Assembly (NCBI GenBank): GCA_035079385.1
Contig: JAVHKY010000052.1
Span: 2,852,001 to 2,916,000 of the forward strand
Direction of reading: 5' to 3'
DNA: 64,000 nucleotides
DNA from: Aspidiotus rigidus
Lineage: Eukaryota; Arthropoda; Insecta; Hemiptera; Diaspididae
In this document: piece after piece, positions 36,048-48,100 of the stretch
Numbering within the stretch: position 1 is the stretch's first letter
Layout: the number at the start of each line of letters is the position of its first letter
Made by a program: the position numbers and the translations under genes
The notes under the pieces: model-generated
Databases searched by the model: none
Seen by the model: only the letters and a program-made list of their open reading frames with translations
Told to the model about the DNA's origin: nothing

Positions 36048-36224
36048 AGAGGTATTCTCGTTCGATGTAAACAAACATAGCGCTGGATGTAGTAATCCGA
36101 CTCGGTGTAAAAATCAAGTGGTGGTGCTGATAACAACTCCAACACCGAGTCGGATCTCTACATCCAGCGAGTCGGATCTCTACATCCAGCGTTATGTTTG
36201 TTTACATCAAACGAGAATACCTCT
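36048..36224. repeat. Foldback with 22 bp tandem duplication in one arm
   Basis: The left arm (TAGAGGTATTCTCGTTCGAT then GTAAACAAACATAGCGCTGG) is inverted at the right (GTTATGTTTGTTTACATC then AAACGAGAATACCTCTA). The right arm contains GAGTCGGATCTCTACATCCA+GC twice in tandem (36147-36168 and 36169-36190), the left arm only once. A shorter related foldback follows at 36300-36440. Confidence 0.75.
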
Positions 36225-36469
36225 AGCGCTTTATCCTAACTTTGATAAGAGTCTCGCCATGCTAGGTCCAAATTGAAACTTTATCATTACATTTTTGAAG
36301 GCGTTAGTGCTTGATGTAAACAGATGTGAAAATCAAGTGATGGTGGTGGACTGGTGGTGTACGTTCTTTATGGACACCCCCCCCACCACCACCACCCCTT
36401 GATATTTCGGATTCCACATCTGCTTACATTGAACAAGAATACCTCTAGCGCTTTACATTTTTTGAAGAA

Positions 36470-36690
36470 ATGTAACGATAAGAGCATAGTAACAAAATGA
36501 GAAAAAAAAAACAAAATAAGAAACGTTATTAACATGAATAGGAAAAAAAAAACAAAAAAAAAAAAACATTTCCTTGGGTTTATACATTTTTCCCCAGTAT
36601 TCTCATTCTGCAGTTCCACCAACCATCATTCACTTTAAAAAATTTGCTCGTAGAATCTAGAAAAAGTGATCTACAATCAAAAATATTGAC
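36470..36690. repeat. Interspersed repeat (paralogue of 57.5 and 58.85 kb)
   Basis: The run TTTGAAGAAATGTAACGATA, CAAAATGAGAAA, ACATTTTTCCC, TTCTCATTCTG, AGTTCCACCAACCATCATTC and GTAGAATCTAG matches 57520-57689 joined to 58839-58890. It represents the state before the GATC-rich element entered the other copy. Confidence 0.7.
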
Positions 36691-36956
36691 AACTGTTTTC
36701 TCCCCCCCCCCCCCGGAGCTTATTGTACTCAAAACGGACAACGCCAATCCTAACTTTCCAAGTTTCTGAAATCATGATGAAGCAAACAATCACAACGTGA
36801 ATCTGATACAATCACAAAATACAAATTTACAATCCTGATTTCTGCCTACAACTGATTTGTGATGTCTCTGAGCTCAGATAGACTCTCCTTGAAAACTTCC
36901 TTTTTGACACCCATATAGCGTTTGTATAATGTTATAGTTATAGAACATACTCATAT

Positions 36957-37348
36957 GACGTTATTTATGTCAGGAAATTGTAAGCGCATTATAAAATCTT
37001 GGGAAATGCAGACCGCAGAGATCAGTGATTTCAGCTGGGCTTATTTTTACACATGATTTCCCTTAAGAGAATTCCAGGAGACTTTTATTGTCAAATATAT
37101 CGATAATCATTAATATCTTAGGAATGAAACATAGCTCGACGGAAAGGTTGAAGTATCTATTTTATGATTAACAATGTTTCATTCTTAAGATATTAATGAT
37201 TATCGATATACTTGACAACAAAAGTCTCCTAGAATTCTCTTATGAGAAATCACGTGTAAAAATCAGCACGACTGAAATCACTGATCTCTGCATCTGCTTT
37301 TCACAAGATTTCAAAGGGCGTTTACAATTTCCTTACACAAATGACGTC
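36957..37348. mobile_element. Foldback element with arms of about 175 bp
   Basis: GACGTTATTTATGTCAGGAA then ATTGTAAGCGC at the left is inverted at the right as GCGTTTACAATTTCCTTACA then CAAATGACGTC. The inner parts ATCGATAATCATTAATATCT (left) and AGATATTAATGATTATCGAT (right) are exact complements. The spacer is about 40 bp around ATAGCTCGACGG. No coding potential. Confidence 0.8.
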
Positions 37349-37469
37349 ACGCTGATTATGATCTATAACGATATACTTTTCCATAAACAAAACAAGAACA
37401 AAAAAAAGTTATAAAAACAAAACAAAATGTTTCTGAAAAAAAAAAAAGGTATTCAGTATATGTATGTAA

Positions 37470-37770
37470 GAATATCGGCTGATCGTTTACCTGTGCTCCA
37501 AGTCTTTCCGGCATTCTGTTTTCCCCATATCTTGAAGCACGGTACAAAAGGTGAAATCAATTGACAACTATCTACTACTCTTATCAACCTTATAACACAT
37601 GCTGCTACCAAACCTGACTGCGAGTATCAATGCAACGCTACCAACACAAAAATTTGTGAGACCGGTAAAGCGTTCTCACATCTCCCCCCTTAGGAGGGCC
37701 GCCACAGGAAAGAGTGTCGGGCTGATTGTTTACCGGTTTTCTATCCGGCATTCCGTTTTCCCCAACACCA
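37470..37770. repeat. Interspersed repeat pieces shared with 38.2 and 39.3 kb
   Basis: GGCTGATCGTTTACC followed by CTCCAAGTCTTTCCGGCATT occurs at 37476, near 37720 (shorter) and at 38175. ATTGACAACTATCTACT to ACACAAAAATTTGTG at 37559-37656 recurs at 39256-39347. They look like parts of one element, broken by foldback insertions. Confidence 0.65.
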
Positions 37771-37808
37771 AACTCCGATTCGTGTGAGGTCAATTGATTT
37801 GTAAGAAT

Positions 37809-38173
37809 ATAGACCGAGTTATCGTGACGGCACAGCGTGATTTTTCATGACGTGATCATAGGGCAAAGGTACCCAAAATTTATACCAATTTATCCAATCG
37901 CAAATTTCCTCCCCATAAGAAAAGCACAGGGAGCATTCGATCATATGGTATTAATCAAGAATGAGATAGGATTGAGGGGAGAAATGATTATTTTCAAAAG
38001 CCGACTATCTCACAAATTATAAATATCAACTTTTTTCTCCTCAATCCTTTCTAATTTTCATTTAATTCCATACTGATCTTGGCTCCCTGTGCTTTTCTTA
38101 TGGGAGCAAAAAAGCGATTGGAACAATTCGACCTACTATCGATATTGTTGTCATCAGAAATAACTCGGTCTAT
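37809..38173. mobile_element. About 365 bp foldback element, copy B
   Basis: The outer ends ATAGACCGAGTTATCGTGAC and ATAACTCGGTCTAT are inverted. The inner arms pair over CCAATCGC, CTCCCCATAAGAAAAGCACA then GGGAGC, and AGGATTGAGG. The length of 365 bp matches copy D at 60.8 kb, and the end motif ATRGACYGNGTTATYGTGAC is common to both. Confidence 0.75.
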
Positions 38174-38254
38174 TGGCTGATCGTTTACCGGTGCTCCAAG
38201 TCTGTCCGGCATTCCATTTTCCCGATATCTTAACACACGACAAAACGTGGAGTC

Positions 38255-38687
38255 AATACACTGAATTGTTGTGAAATCACCAACTCCACATAGCTTACCC
38301 TACAACCACGCTGCACGCTGTTATTTTCATCCTATCTTACCGTTGTGATTTGTAATCAAAAAACTGCTCCATAAGAAATACATAGGAACATTTCGATCTT
38401 ACGTTCAAATTTGAAAACCAGAAATAAATAAAGAACCGCAGGTACATTTTCAAATACTTGAGAACTTTCTACTTCTGAATATAAACACGTAATTGCTTAT
38501 TTGTTTCTGGTTTTTCAATTTGAACGTATGATCGAAACGTTCCAGTGTATATGAGAATCCATAATGTGACAGAACCAATAACGATACAATCGATCACATT
38601 GAAGGGTTTTTGAAGTGTGTTCGCGCATTGTTGGTAGGGAGTTTACAATGACTGACGTCACGATAATTCAGTCTATTCGCATCAGGC
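38255..38687. mobile_element. Foldback element, copy C (related ends)
   Basis: The ends ATACACTGAATTGTTGTGA and TGACGTCACGATAATTCAGT then CTAT follow the same end consensus as copies B and D. An inner foldback pairs CGATCTTACGTTCAAATTTG then AAAACCAGAAA (38395) with TTTCTGGTTTTTCAATTTGA then ACGTATGATCG (38503-38535). Confidence 0.6.
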
Positions 38688-38689
38688 CA

Positions 38690-39960
38690 CTACTGTAGAC
38701 GCGCTAGTGTCGTGGACGAAAAGGTGATCACATGAAAATTCACATAAGAGCGTATGTTATTTCAACTAGCTATATCTCTGTTAATACTGGAGAAAAAGTA
38801 CAACTTATAATGACTTTTTTTGACTCCCTTGACAAGTAGAATAGTATGAAACTCATAAAAATAAAAATTTCTCCAATTATCTGAAACATCACTTTTTTGT
38901 CCAGTTTCCTCAAATGGCCGCTATTCGCATGAGGACACAAAGTAGGCGCCCTCTATGAAAACTGTGGTGGCCATTTTTGGAAGCTGCCTGAAAAGGGGAT
39001 GTTACAGAAAATTGTTGAAATCTTAATTTTTTCTTCTTTTAGGTTATTCTATGAATGAAAATAATAAAAAAAATGCTCTTACTACTTTTTTGTATTTTTC
39101 AATATTGACAAAGATACAGCCCGTTTTAGTTTCATACAGGTTTATGGCAATTTTTGCCGAATCCCTTTTTCGGGCACGACTCTAGCGCACCTACAGTTGT
39201 GTCCTCATGCGAATAGTAAATGTAGAGGGTGACTCTTTTGGGGCCGGACGCGAATTGACAATTATCTACTTCTCCTATCTACCTTATAACACATGCAGCT
39301 ACTAAACCTGGCTGCGACTATTGGTGCAACGACCAACACAAAAATTTGTGGCACGGTATAAGATGAAGAGGTAATGACACAACGCTAAAATCGTGTCCGC
39401 AGTTTTGAAGTTGTACGTACAAACTTCCGCTAGGTTTGCAGCGAACACTCGGGCTGTTTCCCTGTTCCTTCTACACCCCATCTGCGCCGAGACGGTACCG
39501 TTGGTACCATAGTATTGATGAAATTTCCAATGATTATAAAAAATCCAAGAATTTACTTAGAAGGATGATTCTTTCAAAATTTTATAAAGTAGATTAAATG
39601 GTATTTTTATGCCAAATATCAAATGCGTCGGCTGATTCCTAATCCTGCAATAATTTTTTGAAAGTAGCGGCGTTCCCATAAGACTCTGTACATTACCCAT
39701 CACTTTCATCACGAGCGCTGCGCTCGGGATGTTCAGAACTACTACAAAATCACGGACAGCGTTTACCACAGTCAGAATACGTTCCTGTCACTACCTCTTC
39801 ATCTTATACCGTGATTTGTGGGAACGGTCAAGCGGTCCTAAAAGTTTTTTCAACCGTGAGTAAGAATCTTAATTAAATAACATAGGGCTCTGCTATGTCT
39901 GCTATTCACAATAATTTTAATCACACGAAAAACCGACGTTTCGCAGAGCCTTATCGTTAA
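38690..39960. other. No gene; repeat pieces
   Basis: A segment at 39256-39347 repeats 37559-37656. Around 39925-39955 the minus strand has GATAAGGCTCTGCGAAACGT then CGG, a weak Penelope-terminus-like motif. Otherwise nothing. Confidence 0.45.
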
Positions 39961-39969
39961 TTAATTAAG

Positions 39970-40466
39970 CAGGGGTGGACACGGATCGCGAATCATCGGT
40001 CTTTTGATGGATCGGATCGCGGATCAATCATCGTTCATTGAAAACGATCCGGATCACGGATCAGTAACATTTCTTTGCGATCTGACGGATCAATCAACTG
40101 CGGATCAGAACATTTGATCCGTGATCAGGGAATCAGTGATCCGTGATCCGCGGATCATTTATCTGTGATCCGCGAATCATTACTCAAATAGAAGGTAAAT
40201 TTTTTTTCTCTTTCTCCATGGAAAATGTGGTTGTTTTGCAAAATGAAAAATTATAAGGCTCTAGAGCTTTTCACTTCAATCTGGAGCAAGAAAAAAAAAC
40301 GCGATCCGCGGATCAATGCAAATGATTTGGATCAAATCAACCGTAAATGAAAAAATGATCCGGATATATCGCGGATCATAACGCGCGGGAAAAAATGATC
40401 CGAATACGGATCACGGATTGCCAATTTTTGATCCGTGATCCGTGATCCCATCCGTGCCCAGCCCTG
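39970..40466. mobile_element. GATC-rich hAT-like non-autonomous element, copy 1
   Basis: The ends are CAGGGGTGGACACGGATC and ATCCCATCCGTGCCCAGCCC+TG, inverted. The 7-mer aattaag flanks both sides (39963-39969 and 40467-40473). The interior is a dense series of TGATCCG and CGGATCA words on both strands. No ORF. Confidence 0.75.
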
Positions 40467-40987
40467 AATTAAGGTAAAGCGTTCTTAATGTATACAAATG
40501 CTATGTGTCGGTACAGATGCTTTATTAGAGAAACTGGATAAAATACAAATACATGTAAGAATGCACGCATTCTTCTTGTGTTCTTCAACTCGCAGGTTTC
40601 TTTCTGCATGTAGACTTTATTAGGTATTTTGATAGTTATCTGGTTATCTTCCGAGAGCAGTCAGCTGACCTGCATTTCCTAAAGGACTCTCGACTTTTTG
40701 TTTCAATTCAGTGCTTACACTGCATCGACATGATTTATTAAGATTTTACAGTCTTACAAATCAAAACAAAATAGACTAGTGTTTCCGTAGAAGACGCAAT
40801 AAGACGGTCTATCGCTGCTACACGGTCATCGGCTCCAAACAAACAATACCTACTCTGTGCAAGCTGAAAGCTAGCCAGAAAAAAGCCAAGAGCTAGCTTT
40901 ATTTCCTGAAAAGCCAAGAGCTGAAGGCTAAAGCTATATTTTTAAAGATGATAAGTTGAAGCCAAAAACTTAGTTGCCAAATCATTC

Positions 40988-41269
40988 AGCTGCTTAGACC
41001 ATACAACAGATAGACCGAGCATCGGCCATATACGCGTGTACAACGCGTTGAACGGAAGACATGATAAGAAAATAAGGGGGACTGGACCTCAATGAAGGCA
41101 ACGCGGGTGAACGCGCGGAGCAGTGAAACACCGTACACCCGCGCCGCCCATCAAATTTGTAAACAAGGTCCAGTCCCTCTTATTTTCTTATGTGTGTTCT
41201 TATCATGTCCTCCGTTCAAAGATTCATTGCTATGCTCGGTCTATCTGTTGTATGGTCTAAGTTCAGCTG
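40988..41269. mobile_element. Foldback element
   Basis: CAGCTGCTTAGACCATACAA then CAGATAGACCGAGCAT at the left is inverted at the right as ATGCTCGGTCTATCTGTTGT then ATGGTCTAAGTTCAGCTG. Inner arms also pair: GAACGGAAGACATGATAAGA with the matching right arm, and GGACTGGACCT with AGGTCCAGTCC. The spacer is CG-rich. Confidence 0.75.
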
Positions 41270-42409
41270 CAATACACTGTTTCCTGCAGAATGAGTACTC
41301 TTGCCAAACAAAGCGATCTCAATTTATTGACATTTTTGTCAGCACAAATAACTCAATTCATTATCATTCAATTGAGGGTACATGTGTAGTCAATGCCATT
41401 TATGCTAAAGCCATGACTAATTGCAAAGCGAGTCAAAAAGTTTTCGAAAAAAAAGTCGGACAAGGGACGAGTTTATAACTCGTTTTGTAGTAGATCAATC
41501 TTGACGAGACCGAGCTCAAAAAATCGAGAATCGTGTACTCTTTCCATGTATTTGGAAACTTCTTCTCTACAGAATCGAATACTATGTATTCAGAAATCAA
41601 CGATTAACGTATTTTTCGTTTTTTTTACAAGAGCGTGTGTAAAACTCGGTCCCGTATTTTTCGTCACCGCGTTGTTGCCACCTTCAGTATTTTGACCTGA
41701 TACTAGAGACGGCCATGTTAGAACACACACAAGCGCTTCTGATGAACTTATTATTCTCAAGTGTAATGCTGAACTGACATACGAGGTGGAAGAAAAGGAG
41801 CAAGTTTTTATTGAGGCAGGTACTTATGTGTATGTAATAACATTGTCTGCGTTCGCCAAATAATGCAATAAATCATGAGGCGATAATGAATCTAAGGAAG
41901 GACGAATACTGTATAAAATTCATCTTCAAATTAGTACTTTCGAAATATTGGAGAATACTGAAAACTTTACTTTGTTTCAACATTCGAATGATTCAAAAAG
42001 AATCTCTTTTCTTCGTATTTTGAGCTCATTACAGATTCTTAACGACATTTAGACATGATCTCTACAAAAATATAACTTTCATGTGAAGATAGTGGAAAAT
42101 TCTATTTACATCGACTTGAACCTCGTGCATTCACTTCATTCGCTTATGCTCTTTTCGCAAATAGCGCACTCGGTTATGGCTTACTTACTTCTCCCGTTTA
42201 CTAATCTACTATCAACAAGAACAGAAAAATATTATGGAAGTACATTATGAAAACTTTATTGAAGTAATAAGTTTATCAACATTCGATCATGAGTGCCACT
42301 AAAGATAATTATTGCAAAGCCTCACTCATTTATGTGATCATCTCGTGGAGATTCTACTGATACTCGACGATTTAGAGGACGCAGACAGACACTTTCTTTT
42401 CTACTTTTT

Positions 42410-42529
42410 TTAAAATGGTTTTTTCGCGTTGACGAATAGCAATAGTTTCGCATATTCGGCGTGCTGCTGCTCTTTACGTTTTTGCGTGCGTTCTTTCTCA
42501 ATAGTTAATTTATGATGTTTACGCTGGAA
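42410..42529 (-). CDS. Terminal exon, basic coiled C-terminus (possibly BMS1-like)
   Basis: On the minus strand the acceptor CTATAG (42531-42530) is followed by 39 codons and TAA. The peptide is highly charged (HHKLTIEKERTQKRKEQQHA) and would form a basic helix. It joins in phase 0 to the exon ending at 42786. The pattern (two leucine-rich turns, then K-rich helix with a H/A-E-Y-A-K end) recalls the C-terminal tail of the ribosome-biogenesis GTPase BMS1, but I rely on memory of that family and cannot test it. It lies 1.9 kb from the end of the DUF229 gene, in the same orientation. Confidence 0.4.
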   Translation of the reverse strand, partial: FQRKHHKLTIEKERTQKRKEQQHAEYAKLLLFVNAKKPF

Positions 42530-42785
42530 CTATAGAAAAAAAATTTACAGTACTTTGAAAACAAACGTCCGACACTTTTGAAATCTATCCTTCGTACCAC
42601 GTACTCCAATACATAATTTATTCTTTGTATCTTATGCACACTGAGGACGATTTACAGAAATAAATCGTCCTCAAAACCACAAGAATAATCTTACTTTTCC
42701 ACAAATTCACAGAATGGTCAACTATGAAACGCGCTGACCACGGAACAATATTTGTGGAAGATGTATTCTACAAATCATAACTAAC

Positions 42786-42857
42786 CTGCAACGTTAATAG
42801 AGTTACAAGACGTTGAATTTTCAGTCTTTCTCTATTTTGGTTTTGTACGCCCTTCTT
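42786..42857 (-). CDS. Penultimate exon of the same gene, 5' limit uncertain
   Basis: Reading on the minus strand, the open frame ends ERLKIQRLVTLLTLQ followed by donor GTTAGT (42785-42780), leaving a 256 bp intron to the next exon in phase 0. The open part starts after a stop near 42858. In another frame, 42860-42976 is open (KELQKLRNCSICQNRN, then VIKRSLLLKEG) after a good acceptor TTTCAG at about 42977, so the true exon may be longer with a frameshift, which would make the gene a pseudogene. Confidence 0.35.
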
Positions 42858-42999
42858 TCAACAGAAGGGACCGTTTGATCACGGAATTACGAGCGTCATT
42901 CCTGTTCTGACAGATTGAACAATTTCTCAACTTCTGAAGCTCTTTCAGATCCAATCTACGTAAAACCAAGTATGTCCTGAAATCACACAGAAGTCAATC

Positions 43000-44000
43000 A
43001 CTATCTCTTTCACGAAGTTGGCGACTCATTTGTAGCTAACGCATTTACGATACTTATTACGAGAATAAGAACGTGGTAAACGTTAGCATATTACTTTAAC
43101 AGTTATGAAAGACCATCTCGACAATATAATAAGTTGAAACGGGACAGAAACTGTAATCAGGAACGCTCAAATGATGATAAGTAGGCTATACGCACTTGCG
43201 TGCCTTTTTTTACGACAGCGAGCGCTAAGAAACATCCACGAACTGATTTACGTTTCCTTCTTCCATCCCGTCGCCGACGGTAGCATGCATACCCGGCTGG
43301 GAGGAGCAATCTAGCATCCTAAAGAACATTACAAACTGACAATGAAATGATGGGAACTAGCCCAATACAATAATTAAATAACAACGATCTCACCATTCGT
43401 CGTCGAGGATATATGCTTCTATTCAAGAGCCCACACGTTGCTCGTAGACGATACGCAGTTCGTGCTCATCGTTGGTTTCCAACAATTTTCGAAAACCGGA
43501 AGCTGGATACGAAACGTTCAACTACAAAAGAGACACAAGCATTTACAATAGCGATTGAATGGGATAATGAGGTGCGCTTGACTGTAAAAATTTCCTACAG
43601 GAACTTACATTCGTTAGCCAGCTTTAACTTACCTTCATAGTGAAATTATAATGTACCAAAATGATTAATGAAACCAGCAAATGGTAATTCAATATTGGTG
43701 ATCAACAATAATAAAAGACACTATAAAAGATACTCGTGTTCCGCTCGTCTCATAAAGATAAAAGCAACCGTGCAACGTGGTGGTGGTGGACGGTGGTCGT
43801 GACCAGGGCTTCGTGGGGTACGTACCTACTATGGACTACGGCTGGGCAGTGAGCACGTGGAGTCGTGGACTACCGGACAACATCAACTAGGCCTAAAGAG
43901 AAGGCTAGGTGGACTGGAAACTGCTGAACGCGAAACAATGATGACGTCACGCTCCGTAGGCCACCCGTGTGGCGTGCAGCCGTGTACAGGCGTACAGCGT
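43000..44000. other. No gene; CG-rich patch 43.77-44.0 kb
   Basis: A patch rich in GTGG, CGTG and GGCC words, unlike its surroundings, including TGACGTCA at 43942-43949, ends at the foldback at 44009. It could be a transposon fragment. Confidence 0.35.
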
Positions 44001-44008
44001 GTATCCTC

Positions 44009-44159
44009 TGTTCACGTTAAGAAAGGATAGAAAGTAGTACAAAGTACGTACCTCGAGATTCGAGAACGGAACGGTAGATAAAAAATACATGAAGCGTACC
44101 GTTCTCGAGGTACGTACTTTTTACTTTGTGCCACTTTCTATCCTTTCTTAACGTGAACA
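44009..44159. repeat. Foldback, about 50 bp arms
   Basis: TGTTCACGTTAAGAAAGGAT then AGAAAGT at the left pairs with ACTTTCTATCCTTTCTTAAC then GTGAACA at the right; inner GTACGTACCTCGAG pairs with CTCGAGGTACGTAC. A (TAA)n run lies just downstream at about 44180-44206. Confidence 0.8.
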
Positions 44160-44398
44160 TAGTAAAGTGTACATTATTAAATAATAATAATAATAATAAT
44201 AATAAGAAGAAGAAATAATATAATTTTCATAATTAGACATGTAAATTCATAATATATACTATAGATGAACCAGATGAATTGATATGAACTTTCTTTGGGA
44301 TATTGTTCTCATTAGTTGGTAGTTTTTGCGGAACAGCTCCTTGAAAAACTCATAAACCAAGATAATCAAGTTTATTAAAAGTGCTTTGGAGAGAGCGT

Positions 44399-45131
44399 TT
44401 ACAGATTGAGACAATCACAAGCACAAAATTCAAGAGGGATATGTGCTTCAGGGCAAGTTCTATTTATCGAAATGGGTAAAAATAAACTACGTCCTTTCCC
44501 AGGTTCTCTGTCTTCTTGTTCACGTTTCTGTAAATTTAGCGTCTCCAAGTTGTTCAAATTCATTAAATCGTGGAATAAGCGGTGGAGATCGAAATGAGAC
44601 GTGAGAGTGTGCGTGTTCCTGCGTAAATTTGCTAAAGCTGTGGTATATTTTTTCTCGAACCAATTTGGAAAGACTAACATTAACAAAGGCAAACGGTTCT
44701 CGCATTGACCTTGCGGCGTGTTTACAAATTCACTAAGTGATGGCATTCGGAATCCGTGGTCAGCCATCACGACTAGTAAAGTATTATTCAATAAATTTTC
44801 ACGCATCAATGTCTGCAAAAAATTCTCCAAGGTATCATCCACCTGAGTTGGTATATTGAAAGTGTTGTGTGTAGCTGAACAGCTCCAATGAAATCCAAAA
44901 TATTTTTCATCGCGAAAAATTTTTGCAGCTTTTTCAGCGTAATTTAAAAGAAAGGACAGGCTTGATCGTGATCCAAGACACCTGCTTCCACAACCAATAC
45001 CCTCATGGCCAACATTCTTTTCGTACTCAAGATACATAGGGCGTAAATAGTAGTCAGTGGGTTGATATTTAAAACCTCCAGCACCCCAGTTGAAAATTGC
45101 GACATCTGGTGCATCTTCTACAAAAATTGTT
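44399..45131 (-). CDS. DUF229 gene, exon 4
   Basis: Acceptor TTTTCAG at 45138-45132. The first base completes the codon begun by CA at the end of exon 3 (Gln280). The exon encodes residues 281-523 with the second half of the phosphatase-like fold, including the ADHG motif, and ends with CACDCLNL and a stop. Confidence 0.93.
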
Positions 45132-48100
45132 CTGAAAAATAAAACATAAATTCATATTTTTGATAGAAAAAGCCTCCAAAATGTAGAATAACAAGTCTTT
45201 GTTTGCGTTGGTCAATTTAGGAGATTTGAAAGTGAAAGAAAGTCCATAATATACACTTGATGTGTTTAGAGTCTGGACTGCACAGCACAGTAAAATAAGT
45301 GGACAACTTGGAAAGAAGGAAAAAAGTTCTCGAGCTTAAAAGGGATAATTTGAATGAAACAAATAGGATTGATGCCAGCTTCATCTTGAAATAAAAGATA
45401 AACTAGAAGACGGGCTCATTTTCCAAAAATTATGAAACAATAATAAAATTTCAGCCATTGAGTAATAAGCACCACCTCCTGTTTACTGCTCCACCGAGTT
45501 CATAACGCACCTAAATCCTTTCTCGTGATATTTCTTCCAAATGATGGGACAAGTATCCACCAAGTTATCATTATCACGCAAACAAGTATTGTTCAGCTGC
45601 TCAGCAGTAAGCCCGCTCAAAAGAGGGACCAAATTTGGGTAAGTGTTCTCGGCTACTTTGTTATGACCCATCATTTCCACAGCATTCATTTGATTTTGTA
45701 GAAACGTTGAGGAACGAGGAAATTGACGATGAAATTGTAAACGTGATATTGTATCTAAACCTATGACTAGAACGCTTAAAGAGTTATTCTGTGTTTTTTC
45801 ATGTTGGTTGACAATATTGCATCGCTCTTCTGTAGCGATTTTTCGAGGAAAAAAGGCGAAATAGTCTCTATAAATTTCTTCTGAAGACGCATTATTTTGA
45901 CAAACTACTTCAATAAATTCGTTCAGAATCTCATTAGGTCGATCCATTTCTAACTTGTTTTCACACAAGTATCTGTAAATATAAAACATTGAACACATCA
46001 GGTATATATATCATCCATGGTGACATGCACGATGTGCTCAAGTGACAAAAAACAAATTTTTCAGGATAGTGATTCGAAAATTTTTGTAACTTAATGATTT
46101 GACCTGCTGATGGCTACAGGAATGTAAGTAAACTAGAAAGAAGAAAAAATACCTATAGTTATACATTAACTTTATCCCGATCTCTGACCTAATTCTGTAA
46201 CGGTTGGCGCTATTTGTAGGTACAGTACCAACGGCTAAAACGCTATTTTGGAGGTACCGCACTTACAGCTGAAACGCTATTTATAGATACAGTGTATAGA
46301 TGTAACCTTTTTAGTGTGAATCAGAAGATACCACACGAGGAAGACAGCTCACAACTTCTTCTGTCCTCAAAACTTAAAGCTTAAATTATAAGTATCATGG
46401 GCACCTAGATCGGAGACGCAAACAGGGTACAAAATAGGTTCGTCAAATCCAACTTTCTTCCATCATGCATTTTGTCCACCGCGTTAAACAGACTCCGTGT
46501 TGTTCCATTTTACTGGCTTACTTCAGTCTGCTTTCAATTATCGAACAAGAATAGCTGACTTTTAGCGCGTTTTGGTCGTCCAGAGATTTTCAATTACTTT
46601 CGGAACTGTAGGTTCTCAAATTGACTGCCCAGCTCCCTCCCAGACACCAGCCTCACTATTCTGCAGACTGGCGTGACAGTTAACATACTCTCAGACGTAA
46701 ATTGTTCTTCAATTGCGATAGCAACTCGTTCATGTGTTTTGAATTCTATGTTCATACCCCCTCTAATTTTCTCTTCCACCTGCTTCATTGCATCCAAATA
46801 AGTCATGAATTCGTCGATTCCATGGCTACTTGATAAGGTACCTATAGATAGCAGAACAGGTATACTGGTACTGCAGCCCTATCATACTTATAAGTACCTA
46901 ATCTAACAATCTAGTTCTGTACGACTGGCTAGTTGTCACCAAAGAGAATGAGAGCAAGTATATTTTGCAAACACTTCTATACAGTGCCTATACAAACAGT
47001 GTGTCTGAGCGTTCTAGCTGTAGGTCCTGTACCTACAAATAGGTAGTCACTTTGTTTTTTAGTTACGAAAGCTTACAATATTTGGCTCAACTATTATTTC
47101 ACTCGACTAGTTTTCTTCTGAACTTGGGTAATACATTTGACATCAACAGAATGCTCACAGTTAGGCATCTAGATGACGATTTTACTGAGTCGGCTTTCTG
47201 TTCAAGCGAAAATAACAGCACATTAGTTTCAAGTACGTTTTTGTGACAAACCATTTATTGTAAGCGCGGTATTTTTTTCACTTACTGCAATTGGCAAGGA
47301 GGAAATTCAATCCATGTTAGTTAATTCACTTGAATCGGTCATTTTGAAAACTACCCAAGTCAGAATTTTATCAAAACACACTTTTTAATTATTTTCAAAT
47401 CAGAATATTGCCCTCTATCAACAGCACAACGTATTTCAAACACCTAGGATACTATAGCTTTTACAATGTTTACATTTCTACCAGTTTGCAGGACAAATCA
47501 AATGAAAGCAAGAAAGACGGAATGATACCTCTTCACTCTCATTCTATCTTTCTTGCTCTTATGGTATTCGTCCTGCAAACTGATAAAAAATGTAAACATT
47601 GTAAAAGCCCTATACAATTCAATTACACTATTTTAAGTCGCTGTAGAATACATTTTTTTCACATCCTGTAAAATTTACTTCTATGGACTTGGATAGTTTT
47701 TCAAATGACCAATTCATTTGTGCAATGGCTTAAGGGTGAAAATAGGTGTTTTTTTTCTCTCCCCTCCCCCCTCTTTCTCATAATGCATGCTGATAGTCTG
47801 TGTGCTACTTGACCCGATTTGGCTTCAACTCATTCTTCATGAGATATGTGATCATACATTATTATAAAATAATGATGATGGAAAATGAAAAAGTTTCTAT
47901 AATCATTTCTTTACGCCTAATTTTCTATAAATAGAAAAATGAGCTTTATAGTTTCATGGATTCTTTGATCTATAGTGACTTTTTTCTTTGTATCCCCTTC
48001 TGTATAAAACCTTCTATCAAGATGAACAAAAATTACATGTAGATCTTGCAAGTTTCATAAATTTAAATTTTCCTTAAGTATAAACATTTTCATGTAAATA

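Noticed and set aside
36368..36622. 84-residue ORF with Phe and Gly/Trp runs
   Set aside because: Made by A-rich and CCACCACC tracts on the opposite strand.
41092..41478. 128-residue plus-strand ORF
   Set aside because: It crosses the foldback at 40988-41269 and a second repeat piece; no domain recognised.
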